The notes under the pieces were generated by a model. The model did no database searches and was not told the DNA's origin. It saw only the letters and a list, made by a program, of their open reading frames with translations. From NCBI GenBank assembly GCA_963169105.1, contig OY720640.1, forward strand, positions 57,413,527-57,477,526: DNA of 64,000 bases, in the 5' to 3' direction. Positions 24,905-37,592 of the stretch are shown here, piece by piece. Both the position numbers and the translations under genes were made by a program. The number at the start of each line of letters is the position of its first letter. The stretch's first letter is position 1. The stretch is from Ceriagrion tenellum. Its lineage: Eukaryota > Arthropoda > Insecta > Odonata > Coenagrionidae.

Positions 24905-25465
24905 TGCAGTAAAACCTTCAACTTCTGATATATCATGGGGAACACACATACAAAACATATGCAACAGAGTATTAACGAAACTTGGTTTTGTTAAGTATAT
25001 ATTGGGAAGGTACTCGGATGAAAAAGTAAAAAAGAGATGCAACTGCGCTCTGATTAGGCCACACCTCGAATACGCCGAAAGCATTTGGGACCCTGGTCAT
25101 AAAGATTTAACGAAAAAAATGTATAAAATACAAAAGAAGCAGCACGCTTTGTTACAACTGCAACGAGCGAATATATATAGTATTTCACAACTTTTACAGG
25201 GATAAAGATGGGACCCCATAGAGACCCAGAGGCTACACGATAGGCTTAGATTGCTTGAGATATTCAGAACTGGCGTGTTTTAGAGCGACACAGAGAATAT
25301 TATCACGACGCCTCACTACATCTCTAGCTCTAACGGGAGCGATAAAATAAGAGGGATTTTCCATTTCACCTTCCAAAACCTTACATCTTAACACGGCTGG
25401 TGACCTAGCACGCCTTGCCCCACTCCCATGCGGCGGCTCGCAGGTTAGTTTGCAGATGTAAATGT
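24905..25465 (+). pseudogene. L2/CR1-like LINE 3' fragment, copy 1
   Basis: Frames give LIRPHLEYAESIWDPGHKDL from 25050 and SISQLLQG near 25180. A shifted frame then gives W.P.ETQRLH-type and DTENIITTPHYIS-type blocks. The 3' UTR carries ACACGGCTGGTGACCTAGCA and CCCATGCGGCGGCTCGCAGG, shared with the copies at 39491-40165 and 51120-51739. LVRPHLEYAxxIWDP is the conserved block downstream of the polymerase palm in L2/CR1-group LINEs. The copy is 5'-truncated and frame-broken. Confidence 0.75.
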
Positions 25466-26974
25466 ACCATCAACCTAAATAACTACCGCATGAGCTTGCG
25501 ACAGGTTGCAGGAGGTGTTAGGACAACAGCCATTAAATAGAGGGAAAGAATGAAAAGTGAGAAAAGTAGTATCAGAATGTCTAAATATCTCACTCTCTTT
25601 TTACTGTAGTCATTACCGGTACGTGCGAAACAGATTTTTGTACACATTCATTCGGGTGAGTGCCTCTCTCTGTGAATTCAAGCATATCAAAAAAATGAAA
25701 GGGTCGAACACATAGACGGACGAAAACAACCCCTCTATCACTTCATTGCCACGCCTGCACAGCTGCGATCCGCGACACGTGGAGGCGTGAGGGGTCGCAA
25801 ATGAAAGAAGATTTGAGCCTGATTTTTCGGGAGACGATGGAAATGAAAAGCGAAGGCGAGATAAGAAGCGCGGCAACGCAGCAGGAAGGGGTCCGGGTTG
25901 AATGAAAGCGGACACAGTCAGTAGATGAGAGGAACACGGCAGTGAGACGGTTTTTTGGATGGGAGTTGAATGAAGAAAGAAGGGGAGAGATTAGTTGCGA
26001 GGTGATAGGAGAGGAGAAAACGCACGCGAAATGGACAGGATGAAAGGAGAAAATGTTGAAAGAACGAGTTCTACAGGAGTGGAAAGAAAGAGGCCAAGAG
26101 GGAAAAAAATACTTTTCCATCTTCATTTTATCTCAACACGAGAGCAGCAGCCAATCTCGTGATGGGTGCGAAAGCGACCGTGAAGAAGAAGTAATAACCA
26201 TTCCAGAATGCATTCTCCGGACGGGATAAAAAACGTAAAAGACTCCACTCAGCATTATTAGCAGCGCATTCGAATTACACTGCAAATCAATGGAGCAATG
26301 GAGATGACTATTAAACACGACAAGCGTCCATACAGGTGGACTCCGGGGCACGCGATCGACAAAAATAAACCTACACTCCATGAAAATGCGTAGGGACAAA
26401 TACAATCGAATGGACACCGTCAAATATAGCCCAGAAATGATGAACGAATAGTGAAGATTCGTGGGTCGCGCGAGGTGTTTGAGCATGTTGAAGCGATATA
26501 CCGTGTGCAATATCCACAAATAAATAAAACTCAAATGGCGTAGACTCTTGATCATCAGCTGTTAGTACTGCATATAATTTAAAACCTCTTTCGAGATTTG
26601 ATTTTAATTTTTTATGGAAAAATTACGACCAAGATTTCAATGCAGTTACATGATTTTCAGGTGACGGTGATGAATAAACATTCAAACCTAGGTGGAGATT
26701 TTATTTATGTAAGAGAAATTGCAGACAGTTAATCCATTCATCATTTATGATGATTACCTTTTGAAATTCCCTGCAAAATTGATAATGGCTGTGTTCCAGT
26801 GCTTTGGAATACCCTACGGATGGTACGATACGGAAGAGCAGCGGTATTTAAGCTCATTAAAATGGCAACATACTGACGCTTTACGCTGTTTCTATGATTA
26901 ATAATTGAATTTCTATTTTATTATTACGCTTTTTTGAAAAGCATAATTGTATAGTGAAAAATAGTGCTGCTGGG
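25466..26974. other. No gene seen; purine-rich island at 25780-26110
   Basis: Open frames on the minus strand at 25613-26555 (100 to 140 codons) give Ser/Leu/Phe/Arg-rich products without a domain. They lie over GA-rich plus-strand sequence. Confidence 0.4.
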
Positions 26975-27190
26975 GCTGGAGAAGGATGCTGATAAAATGG
27001 ACGGAAAAATAAGAAATGATGAAGTTTACAGAAGAGTAAAAAAGGAAAAGACCGTATGGCGCAGAGTACAAAGAAGATGAATAGGAGGATTGGACACAAA
27101 CTGAGGCACAATGAGTTTGCAAAAAACATTATTGAAGGTAAAGTAGAAGGAAAAGACCCCAGAGGAGAAAATTCTGCGGTTCTCCGTGAA
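26975..27190 (+). mobile_element. LINE 3'-end family (ATG-tail type), copy 2
   Basis: KMDGKIRNDEVYRRVKKEKT and RIGHKLRHNEFAKNIIEGKV can be read in two frames. Similarity to the copies at 22771-23120 and 53180-53510 stops after GKDPRGE near 27170, so this copy lost its tail. Confidence 0.65.
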
Positions 27191-27259
27191 TTCCTTTCGA
27201 CTGGAATTCACCAGAGGAAGTTGGCGTATTACTACTTGCAAATTAAGTAGAAATTCGAT

Positions 27260-27560
27260 TCGAAATTCTTAAGGACAAAAGCAAATAAGACCAACAGATA
27301 TCTGAAAAAAATCTCAAGACCTAAAGAAAAACTACAGTGGGAGCTCTTAGTGGAAAAGATAGGAAGAAATCAGCTCATATGGCATGGGCACATCACGAGA
27401 ATGGAAAAACATAGGATCCCAGGAGAGAACTTGAACTGAACCATATTGAAGAGGAAATACAGGAAAACCATGAGAGACATGGATGGTATCAAGAGAAAAG
27501 AATGGAAAAAGAAGAGGGATGACTCAGAGGGAGGTAAAGTTATTGGAGAAGTGCCACAAG
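27260..27560 (+). mobile_element. Another LINE C-terminal remnant
   Basis: KIGRNQLIWHGHITRMEKHR and, after a break, KRKYRKTMRDMDGIKRKEW. This matches the W(Y/H)GHxxRMxxxRIP and K(R)xRKTWxDGI pattern at the end of many insect LINE ORF2 proteins. It differs in sequence from the copy just upstream, so this is a separate family or a separate insertion. Confidence 0.55.
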
Positions 27561-27768
27561 AGAAGGAAGGAGTTTATAGAGGGCACGACACAAAAGAAAT
27601 ACGGGAAAAAAGTAGAAGAATTATGCTTTTCAAAGCGATAACATCCAAATATGACTCTTGTACCTCAATAATACAACTGAAAGAGAGTTTTTTCGGATTA
27701 TTGATCGGTGTTTCCCCTTACATTGCTCTAAATTGCTCTTATATGTTTCAGGTTTCCGCGGCGAGCAG

Positions 27769-27969
27769 GTATTCTTTCCATTTTTCGGGATTCGGCCGCG
27801 ACGTTGTTTTTCCGACCAATTATGATTAACAGAAGCAACTGACTCTACTATATAAACCCGACCAGAGAGAAGCACTGCATCTTCGACCTGAAGACGCCTC
27901 CAGGATAGGAGGAGAAACGTTGTCGGAAAAAAACGACCCGACAGAATCCCGAAATATGGAAAGAATACG
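27769..27969 (+). repeat. Palindromic element of about 200 bp
   Basis: Arms at about 27769-27816 and 27921-27969 are imperfect inverted repeats of nearly 50 bp. The outer part pairs GTATTCTTTCCAT with ATGGAAAGAATAC, and CGGGATTC with GAATCCCG. The roughly 100-bp centre holds a hammerhead-like core at 27888-27918. Confidence 0.65.
27888..27918 (+). ncRNA. Hammerhead-like core inside palindrome
   Basis: CTGAAGA (27888-27894) fits CUGANGA exactly. It is followed by a stem II of CCTCC/GGAGG with an AGGATA loop, and then GAAAC (27914-27918). The next bases (GTTGTCGG) can pair with the arm sequences and could act as stem III. Both conserved boxes are intact, making this the best-preserved core in the window. 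Confidence 0.5.
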
Positions 27970-28620
27970 TGTCTTTCACTTAATTTATGTTACGGGTCAT
28001 GCGTAAAAAATGCGAGAACATCAAAATAAGACTCTTGTACCTCATAAATTTAACAGAAAGAGTTTTTTTCCGGAGTCTTGATCGATTTTCCTCCTTCTAA
28101 TCCTCTAATTGCTCTTAATTGTTCTTTTTATTCTTTCACTTACATTATGTTACGCCTCATTTCAACCTAACGAGCCCATTTATCAGCCAGATGGTTTAAT
28201 TTTTACTTTGACACACATGTCATCATGTTATTTCTGTAATGTACCTCACAATATAAAACATCCAACTCATTAAAGTTCAGAAAAAGAGTGGGACGAGTGT
28301 GTCCCTGGCCTCCATCGATCGCCACCACACCCTAAAGTTTCCTTTCACTTTTTACACCGATCTCACATTCTCAGTGACTGAATATACCTTCTGAAGGCTC
28401 GTCTCCGTTTGGCCTTATAAGTTCCACAGCTCTAATATTAAGACCACGGAGTTCCACAGAAGGATACATTAAATAATCACACCCAGAGAAACTACGAATA
28501 TAATTTAAAGTAAGGTAATAAAAAGTAAGTTATGTAAGACACTGTCTCTGGTGTTACTCGGTGGAACTCTGATGAATGAAAAACAATTACTTGGTTATGA
28601 TTTCAAACTTTATTCAAAGC
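27970..28620. other. No gene seen
   Basis: GACTCTTGTACCTC and AACAGAAAGAG or AACTGAAAGAG appear at both 27653-27690 and 28028-28065, followed by similar sequence. A segment next to the palindrome is therefore duplicated. Confidence 0.4.
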
Positions 28621-28623
28621 AAA

Positions 28624-28687
28624 ACGACCTAGATTTCGGCCTATAAACAGGTAAAGATGGCTTGATATGCCGAAACCTAGGTAGCGT
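28624..28687 (+). ncRNA. Compact hammerhead-like unit, type III layout
   Basis: ACGACCTAG starts and CTAGGT ends the unit (stem III). CCT/AGG near 28650 can form stem I. GTAAAGA stands where CUGANGA is expected (two changes). GGC/GCC with a TTGATAT loop forms stem II, followed by GAAAC (28672-28676). All elements are in the right order in about 60 bases; the damaged first box argues against activity. Confidence 0.5.
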
Positions 28688-31600
28688 TGCTCTAAATCAA
28701 GTGTTGAATCAAATACAAGTACTTGTTTTTCATTTATCAAGTATATTATGTATCTTTCTATACCGTTATCTGACGTACACTTTCCTCGTAATTTACTTTC
28801 CAGGGAAACAACACTGTCCCAAGATGCGTCTGTTTCATATATCTGAAATCAGTTCAATGTCGCTTAACTCTTCATATTAACTCATATCATAGTTTTATCA
28901 GGAACAAGCAAAGTTGTAGAAAAATGGAGCGAGAACTTAAACTTTAAAAATACGTTTCATGAACACGTTTAATGTAAAACTCCAACATACGAGTTAAAAC
29001 GGGCTAAAAAACCGTAGCTTACTCGAAAACTCCCATGCACGTAGATTGTTGGCTCCAGTAAAATAAAAAGAGCCTTTGAAGACCCAGCAGAGTAATAAAA
29101 TAACGATTAAGGACATAATTTATTTCCGACATTCTAAGACCCTTATTTTCGCCAAAAATATTCGATGAAAACTGTAAACAAGACAACAAATATCCACTTT
29201 CAGGGAGAAAAACATCTTACGGAATGACGTGATGTCTCAGACTCTCGAGAAAGAGTGATACACATAGGAGCAACCCCTGTACACGAAAAACTTGGAGCTA
29301 CTTGACAGTCAACATGGGTTTTTCACGGCGTAAATACACTAAGCTAATGAACGCTTTGCCCGCCTAAAGTAAAATCCCCAACCGCAAAACTTGAGCGTCA
29401 TCGCGAGGAGAGTATGTTTCGCCGTGAATATGACGCGTTCTGAATTAATGGCTCGCATATGCAAGAGGGAGTTCTTCGTTCGATACCGTGGCAAGCGAGA
29501 GAAAGAGGGGATTTTCGGACGATATTTCAGGGTAAACAGAATGTTCCATGTTTAAGTGGGACCCTCTCCCTTGATGAGAGAACCTATTTCTATGGGCGAA
29601 TGGGGGAAAATGTGGGAAATGAGGGCACGGAGATAATATTAAATGAGTATCGAGGGAAGGAAGCAACTTCTTCGCAAGGAAAACTGAAAAGGAGGGAGCG
29701 AGCATGGAACTAAATGAGGGAGCAAGTCAGCTCAGGACGCGCACGTAGACAAGCCGTCGTACACACAAGGGCATGAAAACTGGAACTACCGCAATATTTT
29801 GAGACGCGAGCGTTCTTGGAAGAAATACCGGTAGAGTAATAGGGTATTCAATCAAGGATATTCACTCAAACGCGATGCGGCCGGAGTGCATGAAGAAAAT
29901 TGTGGGATCCTAATGGATGGAAGAGCTATTTCCTTAAGAATTGAGGGGTATGAATTCCCTCTTTTGACTAACTGCGTATGAATTATTACCTGTCAGGGTG
30001 ACAGCAGTCATTTTTTTAGTTTTCTCCATAAGTTTTCATGGATGTAAATCCACGAATTCCCGGGTTCTACAAGCACTTCAATCGGGGATACCAACAATTG
30101 AGATAGTAAAGAAATGCCTTCAGTCTGTGAATTTTGGAGTGCTATAACGTAACTGTTGAGATATACGCGTTTCTGTCCATTCCTGATATCAAGTTTTCTA
30201 ATTTACAACGTTGTTGCAATGCCATCATGTAACCATTATGGAATTTTTGCCTTGCATATCTCGCTGAATTACATGCCGTTTCTGACAAATATTTTTTCAA
30301 TTCATTTCGAAGTTTAAAGAAGAGATAAACATTTCATGCCGTTTTTCCAAATTTACCAGTTGATCACTATACTTGGCGAAGGTGGAGTAAAGTCATCGTC
30401 CGCTATCCTCAGGTCGCTGACTTCATTAGGAGATGATTTTTCACTGTATGTGGTAAAACCATGTCCATTCATCACCGTATAATAAATAATCCGCGCATGA
30501 CGAAAGCTGTGGGCAGTTAAGAAGTAATGATTAAAAATCATGCTAGGGAAATCATTTAGTTGAAATCTTGAGGTAAATTAAACGACGGACTAAAGTCGTT
30601 CGAAAGCAATTCGTGGGGTAAATATAGTTCGACACGATATATTTCATCAATATACTTAAATGATCCCCGAAATTTTTATAAGTGACTTTTAAACATTCGA
30701 TTTCACGACCAGCATCTGAGTCAAGAAAATATTAGAAGTCTACCGACAAATTCTAATTTCCCTTGGACTCAAACGATTCGGAAAAAAAAACTTATTGCCT
30801 ACATTGAGGGGCACACCGCAAGAAGGGAGGAAATAGTCTCTTTCGGAAGAGTACTTTCAACAACTAATAAGTATTTATATTAAGAATTCTCTTCTCTTTT
30901 CTATCTCAGAGAGGTAGAGAAGACCTAACACCTAGGAGTGAGGAAGGAACAATGTTTTCGTTTAAGTTAGAACAACGGTGAAACGGCATGGATAATGGAG
31001 AGCATCATTGAAGGACAATAATCAAGGACTGAGCAGCCTATGAACGAAGGATTGCACCAATAAAACTCAGAAACCAACAATTCAAAGTCTGAAAACTCGG
31101 CCTATCACTGTCTACCGACCGGTTTCTCAGTTCTTCAGGTTCCCATGCCGAGGTGCAGGTGTCACGGTCTGATCGGTGGATAGTCAACGGGGGATTGTAC
31201 AGTATCTATTCCATAAGTCAAAGATGCCTGCATGCAGCCATCGATGGAAGAAGATAATCGCTGAAAATGGGGAACATCCAGTGACATGGAATCAGCAACC
31301 GTCTTAAAGGGTATATAAAAATACTGCGCCATTTCTCTCATAAAATTCTCATATATGAGTAAAGCTCTTTCAAAAATTAAAACATTGGTTTCCTTATCTT
31401 CCGCGCCAAAGGGCCACTCAGATATCACGGAAGCGTTATGAGAAACTATAGCAAAGAATTGTGTACATAATAATGATGGAATTATCCTGATAAAAAAGCA
31501 TTAATTTCACGCGTCGTTTTGCGCGTTGAAAATAATTTTAAAAAACTTCAACTGAACTGCAAATAAGCAATACTGCTGTTAAAATTAACTTCAAATACTT

Positions 31601-33316
31601 CTGGAAAGACTAAGTTAATTCACAGGCCAGAAATAAGCATTTTACGATATCCAACACTCTGTCAACTTTAACTAAGGATAAGTTATGAAACCGAAACTTT
31701 AACTATCGCTTGTAGTTTATTATCTTAGTTTGTAGGATACTAAACGTAGCCCAGAAGTAAAATATTATTCCTGTCATTAAATTCTTTTCTTCCATGAGCA
31801 TTCACATGAACATTCTCTATAATTATTTAGGAAGAAAATCCTGTTAAATCTGTGCTCGAACATCAAGCCTGCCATCCTTAGCTCTCTCTTAGAGAGTCAG
31901 AATAGCCCTAATAAAAATATTCAATTAGGCGCAAAAGGAATTAAAAAATAAGTAGTATAGCCAGAAAAAATATAAAGTGAAAGGCTAGAAAATCGCCGTA
32001 CGACTCAAACTTCCACTTGTTGCAGCAACCGACAAACACTTAAGAAATTTCACAAAATGAATGCAACATTACACATTTATTTTTACCACGGAGTGCGGCT
32101 TATTCATCTCGAAGAAAGCATAGGAAACACAGAAAAAGGCATGAACTGAGATTACCAGGGCTTCAACGACTCCCATCATGAAGAGAAGCGAAGCAGCAGG
32201 TGTTCACACGTGGGTGACTCAAGGTTTAAATTCTAGAAAAATAAGTATGGCGCAATGCATCGTCCGCGTCACTTTTAGCTCGGAGTGCATCAAGTTTGTT
32301 TTCAGACCGTGATGCTTGACCACGGACGGTGGGGAGCACAAATATTGCACCATTCGGGTCACCACATATTTTTTATTGCTTATCAAAGAACTACAGAAGG
32401 ACCATGGGAATATAAATTCTCTGCCTCCGAAAAGGTCAAGGTTCAATCCAAAAAGAATTTTTGTGAAAGTTAAAATAAAGCAAGCTAACAAATTCCCACG
32501 TACCACAGGCCGAGGGAAATGAGAAACGATTACATAGAAAGAGAAATGTGTGGGTTTGTGTCGAGTTTATTTTAAAGGTAGAAGAGTGCACAGAATGGAT
32601 AGCCGGTAACACCGAGGCGAAAGGTTTGAATGGGATATTAGAATCGGAAATAGAGGAAAACATAAACAGGCGCTACACAGGAAACAAGAGAAAAATATGG
32701 AGAATAGGTAAGGACAAGTAAGCTTATTGAGCCGAGCCAGGAACCTCTTTGAATTCGAATGTGAGGTGTAGAATAAAGGATATCGGAGGAATATAATAAG
32801 ACCCCATAGAAATACGAGATTCCCATACCCAATAGGTTCCAGGACCCCTTAGATACTTCATAGATAATACAGGTTAAACTTAACCAGAAAAACAAGGTAC
32901 AACGAGCATAAGGGGAAATAAAAAAGTTGAAGTTACCAACTAATCATATTAAAAGAAGACGTGTTCAATATCTAGAAAACAATGAGAAGCAATAAAGATA
33001 GAATTATAAGGGTGAGGGCGACAAGTACTGTAAAATTAAATGTTAAGAAAACTTAACACATTATAATCAAAAGATGCGTACAAAGATGTGATATTTACCA
33101 CAAAAGAGAGATGTTGAAATCAGTCAGAACTTCAGAGCACAACAAAAGGGTTTATAAAAGAAGACAAGAAATGCTGACAAGAAAAAAAAATGTTGATCAG
33201 AGTAAAATACAGTATACATGTTATTATAAGAAGATCAAACGTTGTGGAATAATTTCCAAAATTAAACTGGCACGATTTTGGTTTTCTGTACTGATTTCTA
33301 TTTCACGAGTCAAACA
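28688..33316. other. No gene seen; purine-rich island at 29450-29720
   Basis: No coding similarity. At 31122-31138 the minus strand reads CTGAAGA, ACTGA, GAAAC: a hammerhead-like box pair without a proper stem II. Confidence 0.4.
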
Positions 33317-33341
33317 GCTTCGACTATTATGCCATCATCAG
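33317..33341 (-). ncRNA. Hammerhead-like core, short stem II
   Basis: The minus strand reads CTGATGA exactly, then TGGC, ATAATA, GTC, then GAAGC in place of GAAAC. Stem II would be three pairs including G-U. Confidence 0.35.
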
Positions 33342-36300
33342 ATGATACATATTACAATTCAACAAGAACCTCCTTTGGCCTTCTCCGTCTATTCCCAAAT
33401 AGATTTTTGTCTCTATTATGCCCATTCTATGTCTCGATTTCCAATTATTTTTGTTCCTGATTCGGCTGAATATCCGAGACTGATCGTCTTGAAAAAATTA
33501 GCGGAAAATCACATATTGTAATTATTTTTTAACGTTACGTATTTTATCCGTTCATTTACATTAACTGACTTTAAATAATCGCAATAATTATTTTAATTTA
33601 ACGTTAGAGTGGTGTTAGATTGATTTCCCAGCGTCGGGGTTAACATGACAGCTTCCCGTATATTCGGCAACGGAAAAATTTATCGATTAATATCGCCATG
33701 TTTGAATAAATTAATCATAGCTATCGTAGAAATAACCTCGGGGCCAACGTCATATCCTTCATCTATTTCAAACAATTCTTGCCAGTTAAACATTTATCTC
33801 TAAAAATTGAGAAATAAATAAATGTGAGAGGAAAAAAAGTAATGAGCTGCCAATCAAATAACAATTATAAAGAGATTTTCAGGAAAGCAATGATTCTTTG
33901 CGATGATCATTTTCCAATATTTATCAACTGTGTATCGATATTGTCCAGCAGGCACAATGTCGTCGAACACCCTGAAGCTTTAAGCGTCAATTTCACTGAA
34001 AAAGCTTGAGCGAATTGAGCGTCAACTTATTTGGAATCCGGTAATTACATTAATGAAGACGACGAAGCTGAGAAGAGGGAGTTGAAGATACAAACGTATT
34101 CGGGAAACGAAGATGGAACCGGTAGGAGAAAACAAGGGAATTACGCAAAAGGGAGGGAATAATGGATCAGAGCAGGATTCAAGGTTTCTACGCATCCGTC
34201 CAAAACACGAGCGAGGAAGGGAAAGTGAACCAATGGGAAGGCCGCTGAAGGTCCTCCGAGGATTGGGATTCCCAGGATAGATGTTTACACGAGAGTCTTT
34301 TCCTGATTGCCCCAAAATACTGCGCAGGGCGAATGAATATGAAAACATAATCGTTAAGGTACCCTCAAGGATGAAAATAATGACTGTATCACGAGGGTAG
34401 TGCGTGCCATTAATGTGTAAAAATGTTCCTGGAAAGAAATTCTCCACTTCCGAGAATATGGAAAGAGGAAGCTAGTTTTCTCTCTTTATAGACTTCATCA
34501 ACATTGATTCAGGGGCAATTTCTTTCAAGGAGTGGGATGCGAATGGTTATGGGAGGGATGAAGTGTTATTTTCCCCTCATACTTCCACGTTCTCGCGAAA
34601 AGAATTATTTTAGAGCAAACTTTTGACGACCTTACCCAGAAGTGAAACGTAATATTGAATATGCGCACCTGCGAAAAAAGGATATGATTACCTACTCGCT
34701 TCCACTGCTATGGGCATATATTCACGCTATATTTGCGATCAGACTAAAACATTGCTCTTCGCTAACTCCTATGATATTTGTTCAGGACAAGTTCCCGAAT
34801 TCATGACTGAATATATTGAATGTATTGACCTATTGAATCTCTCCTCATTTCTCATTTCATCAACACTGACAATGCAATAAATTATAGGTGGATTACTGCA
34901 TAATTTTGCATAAATACGTGAAGAGTAATGAAATTTTAAGAGATTGATAGTTTCTTCTTGAATTATTCCAAATTAATTACGTTTCGTATCGCGAGATGGA
35001 AATTATTACTTGTCAGAAAATGTATAACAACTGATAACTATAAAAGTGATAATCCGAGCAAATTTCCCACCCAACTGCCATTGCAAATCGGGATGGTATG
35101 AATAGAACGAGCTTTCACACGACACATCAGAAAGACAACAAAAAATGATTCGCTCTTGTTCCATGTGATACCGCCAGCCTTCACCTTGGGTCAGTGGTCA
35201 ACCATAAAGTACCATATCCCCAAAATATCTCAAATTAACAGAATGAATTAATTGCAAAATGGTCATTCATCTCTTTACAGTGATTTAAAAAAAAAATAAG
35301 AAAACCAAATGCACAAAGAGAATCCGGGATAAAAAATTTCAGTTAATGGATGGGGAGAAGTGATCCAACATACGAACTTAACGAAGAATTGGAGAGATAT
35401 ACATATGGTGAGAGATTAAAGCATCATGTGCCAAAATAAATAGCAGCTGTCGATAGAAAAGTTATACCTAGCAGCAGTAGTAGGGCACATCGGCGGCCAG
35501 GATTATTCGGCACCGTCGTTATGGAAATCTTATTTAAATTAGTCATCACTTCACCTACTAATTTTATATTTGGGTGGTTAACTATAAACTGGACAAAATA
35601 CTGGTAGAAGCAAAAGCTTAGAAAAACTGCAGAGGAAGACAGAGGTGAAACCAATACATTAAGCATCTCAAGACAGCTGTCAAAGCGAGTAACTACAAAG
35701 AAATAAAGCAACCAGCTGAAAAGAGAATGCTATAGGAAATGGCAACAAACCTATGCTCCAACTGATTACTGCTGGGGATGATGTAATAACGTTCGAATAT
35801 TAGAAATTTACTGTACTTCACGTGTTTCTACTGAACACACTCTCTCAGGGATGAGCTCTTACGGTAATAAACGGTAAAATTTCAGCCAACAACGGTCCTT
35901 CACCATGATATAAGGCGGTGAAAATTTCCAACTCAAAAGTGTTATAAAACCATCAGCAGAAGTGGTGGAAATTATAGACAGTGAGAGAGAAAGTGCCAAT
36001 CCTCGCAACTATCTATACCGAAGAGACACACTGCCAATTATAAGGTTACAGAACGAGAGAGAGACATTAAGGTTAAGAGATAAAGTCGTCCAAATTAAGA
36101 GGCAGGTGCGAAGTAATTAAAAGAAACAAAGTTTCGGCTAAGAGAAAAAAAGAGGGGGGACTGCGCCTAGTTTGCGTGAGTTGAAGGGAGCGTGAGACGT
36201 TGAAAGGAGGCTTTTTAAGGGGATAATTTATATTAAGAAGCCAACTTTCTGTTCATTCTCCAGTCAAAAGCAGCCTCTTTCCTCCCTCTTTTTCTAACAT

Positions 36301-37572
36301 CACGTTCATCTACCCAAATTACCTAAAAAAATCAAGACGGTTTCCGTTCCTTTGCGGCCATATTTCCGTCCTTCCAATTCTCACGAAGGCAACTTTATTT
36401 CTACCGTGGTATTATATAATTTTTCCGCTTTTGTACAGAATCCCACGCATAAATATATCAACTTTCGGAGTATGTAAACAAAGTAAGAAGCAATGAGAGC
36501 AAGGCGTGAGTCTATGGTCTTAGTGTAGAAAGGGATGAAATGACGATTTGAAACTCTGCGAGTCGACCATTTGGAAAATTATCCAAGTATACTCTTTTGT
36601 GATATATTTCACTGCACCATACATAATGACATTGATAACATGTTTTAAATCGCGATATGCAATTTCAGTATACTTGCTCGTGCCATTTCGTAAGCGTGAA
36701 TGCGGCCGCTGATTTTATGATAATTTTCTATTCAATGATAATGGAGACGCTCAAGTATTACTTATGAGTCAAGCTTTGTGACCTTAAGTCAGAGTTTCGA
36801 AGGCTTTAAGTATATTCTGGTCCGCTTTTCCAATGGTCCATGCTTCCAATCCATTGAGTTCCACGCTTCAAATAAGTGTTTTCACGTACTCTTTCCTAGT
36901 TTGCCGACCTATCTTCATTTGAACACGTTAGTTGTGTATTTACTATGGACACTTTCTTAGCTTGAGCTATTGATCGCTTGATGTCCGTTGTACTTCTTCA
37001 GTCTCACGTGATGGAACATCCGAGATTGGTGAGAGAATATTCTCAGTGTGACTTCTGAACATATATTTGTTGTCATTTAAAATGTTTAAACTGATGGTAG
37101 CCCCACAACAAGTACACCATAAGGGCATACCACTGCTCCTTTAACATACACTTTCAAAATTCTGTGAAATGATAAAAGCGATTAAACGTTATGTTGCTAT
37201 ATTCATTAATTTGGACAAGATTATCTGCCTCCCGTAAACATGAACAAAATTTGATAATCAGATATCGTATAGGGATAATGACATGACAGTGAGGATACTG
37301 TCTGTACCGCTTGAATCTGATTGATACTCTGACCTCTTGAATCCTCAGAGAAGAGTCCAATACAGATTCAACGAGTCATTTGTAAATTAACCGCAATTTG
37401 ACCGCTAAAAAGAGTAATCGGCCACAGAAAAAATAAATTAAAACCAAAATACTCAGAGGCAAAAAGCTTAGGGAGATGGACTAACTTTCTTAACTGTATA
37501 ATCAAAGAAAACATATAGAAAACAGAAAAAAATTCCTTTTTTTCTCAAGTAGGTGGGTCCATGTCGGCCGAC
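33342..37572. other. No gene seen; purine-rich island at 34060-34290
   Basis: The opposite strand at 34022-34447 is open for 141 codons, but the product has no recognisable domain. Confidence 0.4.
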
Positions 37573-37592
37573 GTTTCGATAATCGACTTGAG
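37573..37592 (-). ncRNA. Hammerhead-like remnant
   Basis: The minus strand reads CTCAAGTCGATTATCGAAAC. This has two changes in the CUGANGA box, a small CGA/TCG stem and GAAAC, flanked by GTCGG/CCGAC. Confidence 0.25.

Noticed and set aside
26133..26555. 140-codon minus-strand frame
   Set aside because: No domain; biased composition next to a purine-rich island.
34022..34447. 141-codon minus-strand frame
   Set aside because: No recognisable family; over a purine-rich island.
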